Part shown: positions 7,211 through 13,640 of the stretch, piece by piece
How the letters are laid out: each line of letters opens with the position of its first letter
Numbering within the stretch: the stretch's first letter is position 1
Position numbers and translations under genes: made by a program
Assembly: GCA_030374735.1 (NCBI GenBank)
Contig: JASCIV010000714.1
Coordinates: 1-13,640, forward strand
Source of the DNA: Gracilaria caudata
Lineage: Eukaryota > Rhodophyta > Florideophyceae > Gracilariales > Gracilariaceae
Direction: 5' to 3'
Length of the DNA: 13,640 nt
The notes under the pieces: model-generated
Database searches by the model: none
Told to the model about the DNA's origin: nothing
What the model saw: only the letters and a program-made list of their open reading frames with translations

Positions 7211-7654
7211 CTAGCGCTGCTTCGATGCAGATACCATAAGTTGTGGGACACTCATGTCTCGGACCGAATTCTCATCCTCTTTTGTCTTTTTCTTCAACTT
7301 TCTTTTTTCCTGTTTCGTCATCTTTTCTGGGTGCTTCGTCCTTTGGCCACTCGATTGAACAGGATTTGTGGTAGCTATGAGTCTTTCGAGGGATGAAACA
7401 AGAGCACCGAGGTAAACAGCCGCTGCGGCTTCTCCAGTAAACGTCCGTGCTTCTTCTGGAATGATTGACGCGACAGCCTCCAACGAGGCACGCTCACGAC
7501 GATGTGCTGGTAATATTGATTTGCGGCGTCTCCAAACTTCAGCAAAGCATATGGGAAGGGACGGTGGTATGGACTTCGCAGAACGCCTTTTCCTGTTCTT
7601 ACCAAAGCTCACGGTGGCAGTTGGTAATGCTGATGCTAGGTCTGCGACTGAGTC
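7211..7654 (-). CDS. Exon-like basic protein fragment, faintly RRP12-like
   Basis: The frame is open for 147 codons from just after a TAG that doubles as an acceptor-like AAGTAG (ending at 7655) to a TAG at 7211. The first ATG lies late, in the lysine-rich tail, so translation probably enters from an upstream exon. The peptide has a basic segment (FGKNRKRR), then VWRRRKSI, then a helical stretch ending AAAVYLGALVSSLERL, then a Lys-rich tail (KQEKRKLKKKTKE). From memory, the helical part resembles the pattern in the N-terminal region of RRP12-type ribosome-biogenesis HEAT proteins, where helices end in a Tyr-Phe/Leu-x-Ala-Leu-x-x-x-Leu-Glu motif. This is weak, and the expected HEAT repeats do not follow. 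The strongly basic tail would suit a nucleolar protein. A donor-like GTAAGA at about 7605 and another open frame alongside leave the exon limits uncertain. It could be a truncated remnant. Confidence 0.35.
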   Translation of the reverse strand, partial: DSVADLASALPTATVSFGKNRKRRSAKSIPPSLPICFAEVWRRRKSILPAHRRERASLEAVASIIPEEARTFTGEAAAAVYLGALVSSLERLIATTNPVQSSGQRTKHPEKMTKQEKRKLKKKTKEDENSVRDMSVPQLMVSASKQR

Positions 7655-7730
7655 CTACTTGCCTAGGATATGCAGGCCCTAGAAAGTCTGGGCAGTATAA
7701 GGCCATACTTGACTTTCGCTTGCATTCTCC

Positions 7731-8148
7731 TTAAGGATCAATAAGAACAAAAAGCACGAGTCGGTCGATGACCGTGTTTTGTAGTCCTTGAGAAGGGAAA
7801 TCTATCTCTTCGTGTGGGCCTCTTTTCGCATCTTTGCAATCAAAGGACAGCGTTTCACAGCCGTGCTCCGTAGTGAAAGAAGAAACGAAGTGCTTGGTCG
7901 GCACAAATTGTTTAATGCCCAAACTACCAACACCTAATCTGTTTTGGAAAACAACTGAATTTGGATAAGTTGTCTGGGACCCAGACTCTGGGTGTATCTA
8001 CTGCAGAAGGAGCGGATCCAAAGAGTTTTCGGTGAAGCAGATCAAAGCTACCGTACCAAGCTATCATAAGACTCGATTCAGAATCATATACAGACACTCT
8101 ACGCCTCCGAAAACTCTTAGTGTCGTTCATACAGTTTAATCCCAACAT
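7731..8148 (-). pseudogene. Two abutting frames offset by one register: broken gene or missed splice
   Basis: From ATG 8148 a minus-strand frame runs 75 codons to TAG at 7926-7924. A second frame, read one register over and overlapping it, continues to TAA near 7731. Each half looks protein-like: the first has SFRRRR and a Trp/Tyr-containing middle, the second FVPTKHFVSSF and a Cys pair. No plus-strand frame of comparable length exists here. Either one frameshift has broken a gene of about 140 residues or an intron joins the halves; CAAAACAG near 7949 could be an acceptor, but no donor in matching phase was found. Neither half is recognised. The first frame also extends upstream without a stop to the acceptor-like CTGTAG ending at 8186. 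It lies divergent to the ankyrin gene and may share its promoter region. Confidence 0.25.
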
Positions 8149-8160
8149 CTTCAAGGTCCA

Positions 8161-8421
8161 TAAAAGCCGAACATACGTGGACTTCCTACAGCGGTAGAAG
8201 ATTTAGTTTAGGTACTTACCGAAACCCCCCCTTCTACGTGTAAACATTTGAATAAGACTCCCCCTCCATTTCTACAGCCACACACTTCTTTCTATTACTA
8301 CATGCGTACTCAAATTAACCCTTGTCACGCTCACAGCGAGAGTGTCGCGGCGGCGACGCGCGCGCTATAAAACGGCGCGGCGTTGGCGGTGGTGGTGGCT
8401 GTGTGCTGCGCGGCAGCCAAC
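8161..8421 (+). promoter_or_regulatory. Promoter region of the ankyrin gene, with TATA box
   Basis: TATAAAA at 8366-8372 lies about 50 bp before the ATG at 8422. A start about 30 bp downstream of the box would give a leader of only about 25 nt. The sequence changes from AT-rich with TTCTAC/CTACAG words (near 8183, 8232, 8270) to extremely GC-rich from about 8340, making a CpG-dense block over the promoter and the first 800 bp of the gene. The TAA within the TATA box also closes the ankyrin frame upstream, which limits the start choice. A divergent minus-strand transcript could share this interval. Confidence 0.6.
8186..8219 (-). other. Set of splice signals spanning only 34 nt
   Basis: On the minus strand, TTTCG|GTAAGTACC is followed by CTAAACTAA (branch-like) and CTTCTACCGCTGTAG, the three elements of an intron in 34 nt. 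Removing it joins two open frames without a stop, but the upstream frame has no ATG. This is shorter than typical spliceosomal introns, so the donor may belong to a longer intron or the set may be coincidence. Confidence 0.2.
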
Positions 8422-11400
8422 ATGGCCGGCGGCCACGAGCTGTGTGAAGCTGCCGAGCGCGGCGATTTGCAGCGAGTAACGACGCTGTTGGCGCAAGGCG
8501 CGCAAGTGAACTACGCCTACAGGTTTGGCACGACTGCGCTGCACTGGGCTGCTTTTGGAGGACACGTGGCCGTCGTTGAAGCGCTGGTTGCGCGAGGTGC
8601 GCAAGTGAACCGCGCCGACAACGATGGCGAGACTGCGCTGCACTGTGCCGCTCGAGAAGGACGCGTGGCCGCCGTTGAAGCGCTGCTGGCGCTAGGCGCG
8701 CAAGTGAACGGCGCCGACAACGATGGCGGGACTGCGCTGCATTATGCCGCTCAAAAAGGACACGTGGCCGTTGTGGAAGCGCTGCTGGCGCAAGGCGCGC
8801 AAGTGAACGGCGCCTACAGGTGTGACACGACTGCGCTGCACTGGGCCGCTTTTAGAGGACACGTGGCCGTCGTTGAAGCGCTGGTTGCGCGAGGTGCGGA
8901 AGTGAACCGCGCCGACAACGCTGGCGGGACTGCGCTGCGCTATGCCGCTCAAAAAGGACACGTGGCCGTCGTGGAAGCGCTGCTCGCGCGAGGCGCGCAA
9001 GTGAACGGCGCCGACAGGTATGGCTCGACTGCGCTGCACAACGCCGCCGGGAGTGGACACAGGGCCGTCGTGGAAGCGCTGCTGGCGCGAGGAGCCGATA
9101 TTCACAGCACCGACAGATGGGGAGACACGCCGCTGCACAGAGCTGCGAGACGAAACGACCAGTCCGCGGCGCTCGCGCTGTGGCGCGCCGGCGCCGACCC
9201 GCTCAAACGCAACAAGAAAGGCGAGACGTCGCTGTCGCTCCTCCCCAATGACAGCGATGCCGCCAAACAGATGCGCAAAATCGCTGCGCCGCTCAGCGAA
9301 CTACAGCAGCTCTGGCTGCACGCAAAGATATCCACCGTCACGCCGCCGCAGCTGCTCGCCGCTCTCAGCCCAAACCACATCACCTCCTTCTCCCATTTTG
9401 TGCTGGCGCACCACCTTTTGCTGCTCGCTGTGCGACAAGGCGTCCTTACGCCATCGCAACTCAAAACATTTGGCGGCAGCCGCGATTATATTCTGGAGAA
9501 CGTGTACCTTCCGGCTACCAAGTTTACTCGTACCACAGACCAAAAGTTTTGGCTGTGGCGCATTCAGTCGTACGCTACGCGCATCGGTTTTATCGACCCG
9601 AAACGACCCGAGCTCCTGGAGCTCGACAACGAGATGCACGAAATGGTCCAAACCACAACATCCCCCAGCTTCACTTTTGACGCTCTCGCCGACGTTGCGC
9701 GCACCATTTCATCCCTGGAGTCTGCAGCAGACATGAGCTTGAATATTTCGGAGCAAAGCCTGGAGCAAAGACGTCAGAAAGGGCTCGAAATTTCCAACGC
9801 AGCCGTCATTCTTCGGCTGCTACATTCCTTGCTGCCGATACGCAGCCGAGAACTCGTCATCGCCGCCGTTATGTCGTTTGGCCTTGCCATGATCCCCGTT
9901 GTCAGCAAGGATTTGTGCAAAGCTGCGTCAACTACCTCGGAGATTCACTTCGGATTCGGTATGGAGCACGTGTTCGAGGGCGACCCAATGGCCGTCATGG
10001 AACTCCTGGCAGTTGACTTCGGCGACTTTCGATCTGTCTCACTGCTCACAAGCAATCAGTGTCTTGATAGGCTCTCTTTAGATGCCCAACAACGTGTGTG
10101 CAGCGTGGTGGAGCAGACTCCCTTTGGAACGCTTGCCAATCTTCAACAGCAGCTGAGTGTTGCCTTTTTGGACCTGCAGGACACAGACTTGCATTTGGAC
10201 GGTCAACGCAGATACTCTTCCGAAGCTCTTCGTGATCTTCTCGGCAAAACACCCTTGGAACCTCCCCAGTTTGACCTGGCCCACAAAATAAGTACCCTGC
10301 CGTGCCTACGCCTTTGTCTTTCGCCAGCGTTTGAAAATTGGCTTGCCTTTGCTGTCAACAAGTTTCGATCCGAAGACAAGTACTTTTCTGAGAAATGGCC
10401 CCACAACGTTGATTCCCGCCCTCCTGTTACATTCAGAGAGAATCTTGCTGCTGCTATGGTACACTGGGCTTCGGTCACATTGACGCACAGTTCGGACGAT
10501 AATCATTTTCGTGTGCTTCTGCTGTTTTCTGCTGTAAGAATCATCCGAGCGAACCAAAAAATGTCAATGGAGACAGATTATGTGGTGTTCTTGCTGTCGG
10601 AAGTTCTTTCCGGCGACTGGTATTTGCTTCATGAACATCCAATGTTGCTCGAGGATAAGCATCTCGTGACGCAAGTGGGTGATCACATCCCCTCTCTCAT
10701 GCACTCGCTTGGAAATGAGCAGAAAGGAAGAGTGCAAAAGGCTTGGCAGCTCTTGCTTCTCATGCAGATCATATCTCTGGGAAACGGGTTGGTTCTTGAC
10801 GAAGAAGACTTTTCTCTGATATCTGAGTTACACGGAGCAGCAGAGTTTCCTCTTTGGGACCTTGAGCAACAGTTCCGAGATCATGGCATTTGGGTTCAAC
10901 CAGTTCCTAACTCCAAACTACCTGGGGAAACGAACACATCATCTCTTCTGACCTTCAGCAATGAGAAAAGCACTCTCCTGGTTCAATTGGAGACGCATCG
11001 CTTAAGCGCCGTTGGGTTTTCACTCCTTTCACTAATTTTGGTGTCTGTAGACCAAGATTCGAGAGTGCTTCGAGCGGTCATTCTTGGAATGGAATCGTTT
11101 CAGAACTGTTTCATTTCGGAATTACAAAGAGCAGAATCTGCATCATCTGATGATGAATGGGAAGGAAGAAAGACGACAAGCATGAGCAGAAAGGTTTTCG
11201 TTTCTCTCGAATGGATATACAGGCTCAACTTGTCGCACAACTTTGTTGCAACGCATGGGGTCGTAGGAAGCTTAGGTGCTCTTCTAGGCAATTTGGGATC
11301 TGGTACGTCGCTATCGCAGGAAAGAGGGCTTCGTCTCTCTCCCCGCAATCAGAGCAGCACAACGGAAACGAGGAAGAAAGATCAAAATCTCAATGAGCCA

Positions 11401-12051
11401 AATGCACATGAGAGCAACAGAATTACGGCAAACCATTCTATACGCATATTACATTTGGACAAAAAGAACAAGCTGGTGTACAAATCTCCGAGAATCTGTT
11501 CGTGGACTGCTACTGGAAAGATTAAAATTGGTTTGCTGGAACTAGAATTTCCGGTGAAGAGCACAGACAATGAGGAAATGGTGGAGTTCTATGTAGAGAG
11601 CTTTCAACATTTTATGACATACTCGTTTCCAAAGGACCCGGGATTTATGACGAGAATACGATGCCTGGAAGATGTTTTGAAGGACAGAAAGGTGTTCCCC
11701 AAAGGGCCCAATCGAAGTTTGTTAACGAACGTAATCAGCGAAGAAGTGTCTTGCCTTACACCGTGTGAAGTATTCAGAGATCCAGACTGTCGTATTCGTT
11801 GCAACATTCTGCAAAAAGTACATTTACCATTCACAACTCGACAACTGGTGACAAATGGCGACCCAAACAAGCCAGCAGGATATGTCTTCTTTCAAGATAC
11901 ATGCGCTGCGACAACTACACCAGGGACAGTCTTGAGACTTCCTTTTAAAGCTGAGATCGTTGAAGATGAAACGGTCATGCAGATCACTGGCCGTTACGTA
12001 GAAGAACAAGAAGACAATGGGACCCAAGATATAGATTTCGACATAGTGTAG
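8422..12051 (+). CDS. Large ankyrin-repeat protein with an unrecognised C-terminal region
   Basis: One uninterrupted frame gives 1209 residues from the ATG at 8422 (GCCAACATGG, a good context); the frame opens 13 codons earlier but without an ATG. Residues 3-266 form about eight 33-residue ankyrin repeats with TALHxAA, VVEALL and GAxVN signatures. Repeat 1 is an N-cap and repeat 8 is diverged; a partial ninth begins at 267. Ankyrin stacks bind partner proteins. Residues about 275-900 are mostly helical-looking and Leu-rich, without a motif I recognise. An acidic/Ser patch lies at about 903-912 (ESASSDDEWE) and a polar, likely disordered linker at about 965-1005. The last 200 residues look like a separate mixed alpha/beta domain with several cysteines, ending in an acidic tail. 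No signal peptide or clear membrane segment is seen. GC content falls sharply from the ankyrin part to the rest. It is probably a cytosolic or nuclear scaffold. Coding is near certain; biological role is unknown. Confidence 0.92.
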   Translation: MAGGHELCEAAERGDLQRVTTLLAQGAQVNYAYRFGTTALHWAAFGGHVAVVEALVARGAQVNRADNDGETALHCAAREGRVAAVEALLALGAQVNGADNDGGTALHYAAQKGHVAVVEALLAQGAQVNGAYRCDTTALHWAAFRGHVAVVEALVARGAEVNRADNAGGTALRYAAQKGHVAVVEALLARGAQVNGADRYGSTALHNAAGSGHRAVVEALLARGADIHSTDRWGDTPLHRAARRNDQSAALALWRAGADPLKRNKKGETSLSLLPNDSDAAKQMRKIAAPLSELQQLWLHAKISTVTPPQLLAALSPNHITSFSHFVLAHHLLLLAVRQGVLTPSQLKTFGGSRDYILENVYLPATKFTRTTDQKFWLWRIQSYATRIGFIDPKRPELLELDNEMHEMVQTTTSPSFTFDALADVARTISSLESAADMSLNISEQSLEQRRQKGLEISNAAVILRLLHSLLPIRSRELVIAAVMSFGLAMIPVVSKDLCKAASTTSEIHFGFGMEHVFEGDPMAVMELLAVDFGDFRSVSLLTSNQCLDRLSLDAQQRVCSVVEQTPFGTLANLQQQLSVAFLDLQDTDLHLDGQRRYSSEALRDLLGKTPLEPPQFDLAHKISTLPCLRLCLSPAFENWLAFAVNKFRSEDKYFSEKWPHNVDSRPPVTFRENLAAAMVHWASVTLTHSSDDNHFRVLLLFSAVRIIRANQKMSMETDYVVFLLSEVLSGDWYLLHEHPMLLEDKHLVTQVGDHIPSLMHSLGNEQKGRVQKAWQLLLLMQIISLGNGLVLDEEDFSLISELHGAAEFPLWDLEQQFRDHGIWVQPVPNSKLPGETNTSSLLTFSNEKSTLLVQLETHRLSAVGFSLLSLILVSVDQDSRVLRAVILGMESFQNCFISELQRAESASSDDEWEGRKTTSMSRKVFVSLEWIYRLNLSHNFVATHGVVGSLGALLGNLGSGTSLSQERGLRLSPRNQSSTTETRKKDQNLNEPNAHESNRITANHSIRILHLDKKNKLVYKSPRICSWTATGKIKIGLLELEFPVKSTDNEEMVEFYVESFQHFMTYSFPKDPGFMTRIRCLEDVLKDRKVFPKGPNRSLLTNVISEEVSCLTPCEVFRDPDCRIRCNILQKVHLPFTTRQLVTNGDPNKPAGYVFFQDTCAATTTPGTVLRLPFKAEIVEDETVMQITGRYVEEQEDNGTQDIDFDIV
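8527..9219 (+). repeat. Seven consecutive 99-bp ankyrin units
   Basis: Units start at 8527, 8626, 8725, 8824, 8923, 9022 and 9121. Units 1 and 4 of this set (8527 and 8824) are almost identical at nucleotide level, and units 3 and 5 (8725 and 8923) are also very close. Unit 2 (8626) is intermediate and the last two are diverged. Silent positions are conserved between the paired units, implying recent DNA duplication or conversion rather than only protein-level constraint. The antisense frames over this block are shadows of the repeat. Confidence 0.9.
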
Positions 12052-12251
12052 CTTGCAATTAGACGTAAACTTTGAATGATATCTAAATCCTACATGAGAA
12101 AACATGTGTCATTGTGCTAATCATCAACACTTTTCTGAACTGCTGTGTCACTTTATGGTGCTTGATCTGAATGAAGATCGCCTCACATGAGAGCTTAAGT
12201 TTCATGTGTATGTTGTTCCATCTGCACCGATACTAAAACCTTATTGACTGA
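12052..12251 (+). other. 3' flank of the ankyrin gene
   Basis: No AATAAA is seen within 200 bp after the stop, and no coding frame. The transcript end is probably here but cannot be placed. Confidence 0.4.
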
Positions 12252-12491
12252 ATTGAATGGCGACTAGAGGCGCTTATTTTGCACAACCGACGAATAGATA
12301 CGGGCAGAAAAATAATTTTATTCCGCAACCGTAGACGTGAGCTTAAGCGTAATCATTCATATGTACGTCGGTTTATTCAATGTCTAATTCGAACACGAGC
12401 TGCAGGTACTGCTGCTCTACTTAAAGACGTGCTCCGTCTCGAAAAGGAGAAGAACTCACAATATTATTATTGTAGTCTGAGATTTGTTTGA
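12252..12491 (+). CDS. Short basic open frame without ATG, doubtful
   Basis: Seventy-nine codons are open between TGA (12249-12251) and TGA (about 12489-12491). There is no ATG, so it would have to be an exon or a fragment. The peptide is strikingly basic (FRNRRRELKRNHSYVRRF) followed by a helical Ala/Leu stretch (TAALLKDVLRLEKEK). That layout is seen in many nucleic-acid-binding proteins, but I do not recognise a family. No good splice sites flank it. It may be a gene or transposon remnant, or chance. Confidence 0.2.
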   Translation: MEWRLEALILHNRRIDTGRKIILFRNRRRELKRNHSYVRRFIQCLIRTRAAGTAALLKDVLRLEKEKNSQYYYCSLRFV

Positions 12492-12864
12492 AACGGAGAA
12501 CCCGGCTTGGCCTCTCTTCCGCGTTAAGGTGGACGAGCGTATTGGGCGAGCACGTTTGTGGTACGACAGCGGTGTGAATGTGGCTGTTGCTCATGGGCGC
12601 AAGGGAACGACGATGCGGATCAGGGTGGACTTGGGAGTTTGGTTGTATAGTTGATATGGGTGGTACGGCTGCGGCAGGAAATGAGCAGAAGCGAGTAGTG
12701 CGAATCGCACCGTGCGATTGATGCTTTTGTCTCGCTGGGATCGGATATGCGTGCTGTTGGTTGTGGAAAGGGGATCTTCGGAGCCTCTTTCCCCTGCAAT
12801 ACACGAATACACGAATACACGAATATGATCGCGTCACGCACCATGCAAGTGCGTACACTCGCAT
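12421..12864 (-). CDS. Hypothetical 147-codon frame, doubtful
   Basis: An ATG at 12864 opens a frame to a TAG at 12421. The predicted peptide is rich in Pro, His, Ser and Arg, with no recognised domain. Two other minus-strand frames are also open across the same segment, showing that stop codons are scarce here for compositional reasons. Its N-terminal codons run through the AATACACG tandem repeat. I rate it more likely spurious than real. Confidence 0.18.
   Translation of the reverse strand: MRVYALAWCVTRSYSCIRVFVYCRGKRLRRSPFHNQQHAYPIPARQKHQSHGAIRTTRFCSFPAAAVPPISTIQPNSQVHPDPHRRSLAPMSNSHIHTAVVPQTCSPNTLVHLNAEERPSRVLRFKQISDYNNNIVSSSPFRDGARL
12798..12825 (+). repeat. AATACACG tandem repeat, 3.5 copies
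   Basis: Three exact 8-bp units (12798-12821) are followed by a half unit AATA. It is a short microsatellite-like tract, probably length-variable. Confidence 0.85.
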
Positions 12865-13280
12865 GAGTCATCACTCAGCACCAGCGGATGACGAACCGCT
12901 GCAGGCGATCTGTAGCAGTACGCATTACCTCCAACGAAAGTAACTCGAATTGCTCGGAGTTTGCTGAGAAGGTCTCGACGTAATTCTACAAAGTCATATG
13001 ACCTCCAAACGGGAGCTCCAGGAGCTCGCTAATTTGCCGTCCTTGTATTTGCTTTCCTTGCGTAAGAGCAACACCTCGAGTTTCCACGAAGGACATTCTA
13101 CGTGAGAACAATCTGCATGCTTCCGGTGAGAATGGTGAGCAACCAAATTGCTCACGAGACATAAACGGACCATGTTCATTTGCCTACAAAGCACTGTTTC
13201 TATTTGAATCTTCTTCATTGGCTGCGTTGATGAGCAAAACACACCAAACAAGTCTTAGGCAAATTAGATAACAAATGTGA
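12865..13280. other. Non-coding or unassigned stretch
   Basis: A minus-strand frame at 13251-12994 opens from a non-ATG codon, with a His/Cys-containing middle (VAHHSHRKHADCSHVEC) and a basic end. It fits no zinc-binding pattern I know and is left unannotated as a gene. A 15-bp palindrome with one central base, GAGCTCC-A-GGAGCTC, lies at 13013-13027. Confidence 0.3.
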
Positions 13281-13354
13281 GGCATTCGAGGGATTTGAAC
13301 CTATAGCTTTAGATCATGAGTCTAACGAGTTGACCTTAATTACTCCGTTTTCAC
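13281..13354 (-). tRNA. tRNA-Met(CAT)-like sequence, probably a pseudogene or SINE head
   Basis: On the minus strand a perfect 5-bp anticodon stem (TTAGA/TCTAA) encloses the 7-nt loop CTCATGA, placing CAT at 34-36 after T33. A 4-bp D stem (GAGT/ACTC) encloses an 11-nt loop with the conserved GG. The B box reads GGTTCAAATCC, one base from consensus. Spacing throughout is that of a tRNA. However, only two of five T-stem pairs form, the 5' acceptor strand does not pair with the 3' strand GAATGCC, position 8 is not T, and no T-run follows. It is therefore probably a decayed tRNA gene or the tRNA-derived 5' part of a short interspersed element, not a working tRNA. Confidence 0.45.
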
Positions 13355-13640
13355 ACTTCTTCCAAGTGACCATCTGATCATCAAACCAACCGCAGACACC
13401 TGAAACACTATGTAAAGTGTCGACCGCTACAATGCAGAGTCTGCAATTCGCGGACTCTCCTCGAATGCAACCCCTAAACTGTGAACTCTATTGGCGTAGT
13501 GTGGAAAGCGATATCGCCAAATATGCTTTACTTCCAATTTGCCTTGAAAACATCGTCAGCATGAGAGGAGCGATATAGGGCTAAATATGGGCGATAATTC
13601 GTGCACAGTTTTAGAAGTATATCTACAAGAATGATCTTCA
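13355..13640. other. Right edge, nothing assigned
   Basis: No frame or RNA gene is supported. Related words GCGATATCGC (13509-13518), GCGATATAGG (about 13569) and GGCGATAATTC (about 13589) recur, with AAATATG after the first and within the later pair, suggesting a small degenerate duplication. Confidence 0.3.

Noticed and set aside
7037..7396. Plus-strand 119-codon ATG frame with a hydrophobic segment
   Set aside because: The hydrophobic run is the antisense of lysine codons in the opposite basic exon, so it is more simply a shadow than a membrane protein.
8365..9138. Long minus-strand frames opposite the ankyrin repeats
   Set aside because: They are periodic antisense reflections of the 99-bp units; the plus frame has start context, TATA box and recognised domains.
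9020..9736. Plus-strand 238-codon frame inside the ankyrin gene
   Set aside because: It is an Arg/Ser/Pro-rich out-of-frame reading of GC-rich coding sequence.
13012..13027. 16-mer shared with the ankyrin gene near 9610 (reverse complement)
   Set aside because: The match is confined to the GAGCTCC/GGAGCTC palindrome plus one base; flanks differ, so it is likely coincidence.
1..13640. CRISPR array, bacterial insertion sequence, rRNA, or long terminal repeat element
   Set aside because: No spaced direct repeats, transposase with inverted ends, rRNA core motifs or reverse-transcriptase motifs were recognised on either strand.

Overview
The window looks like nuclear DNA of a eukaryote. Open frames start at ATGs in good initiation contexts, several exon-like frames are bounded by GTAAGT donors and pyrimidine-AG acceptors, one gene has a well-placed TATA box, and long intergenic or intronic stretches separate the genes. 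No operons, Shine-Dalgarno sites or prokaryotic gene packing are seen. The lineage cannot be fixed from sequence alone. C2H2 zinc-finger, ankyrin and GCC2/GCC3-like cysteine-rich proteins, plus a perfect G-box palindrome, would suit an alga or another protist. I saw no organelle, viral or bacterial gene.

Layout, left to right. Bases 1-1090 are gene-poor, with an E-box/G-box palindrome and a perfect hairpin, and end in a pyrimidine-rich leader. Bases 1091-2065 (+) encode a 324-residue protein with a disordered Ser/Pro-rich N-terminal half and three C-terminal zinc fingers; its stop codon lies inside a splice-donor consensus. Bases 2066-3161 (+) hold candidate exons of a spliced gene, the clearest being a cysteine-rich GCC2/GCC3-like exon at 2944-3161. 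Bases 3636-6649 (-) are best read as one three-exon gene of unknown function: exons 6649-6629, 5845-5559 and 4932-3636 have splice sites and phases that fit, giving about 534 residues. Its two introns account for the AT-rich empty tracts, which contain a TTCTAC/TAGAAG-type motif cluster and two adjacent perfect palindromes. Bases 7211-8220 (-) hold open, exon-like frames without convincing starts, possibly gene remnants.

The best-supported gene is at 8422-12051 (+). It is intronless and encodes 1209 residues, with a TATA box about 50 bp before the ATG. About eight ankyrin repeats at the N-terminus are followed by more than 900 residues I do not recognise. The ankyrin part is very GC-rich and its 99-bp units are nearly identical at DNA level in a pattern suggesting recent expansion; the rest of the gene is much less GC-rich. 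Bases 12052-13640 contain weak short frames, an 8-bp tandem repeat and a minus-strand tRNA-Met(CAT)-like sequence with a good B box and anticodon arm but broken T and acceptor stems, probably a tRNA pseudogene or SINE head.

No shared pathway for these genes is evident. The zinc-finger protein is probably a nuclear DNA-binding factor and the ankyrin protein a protein-interaction scaffold. The others are unassigned.
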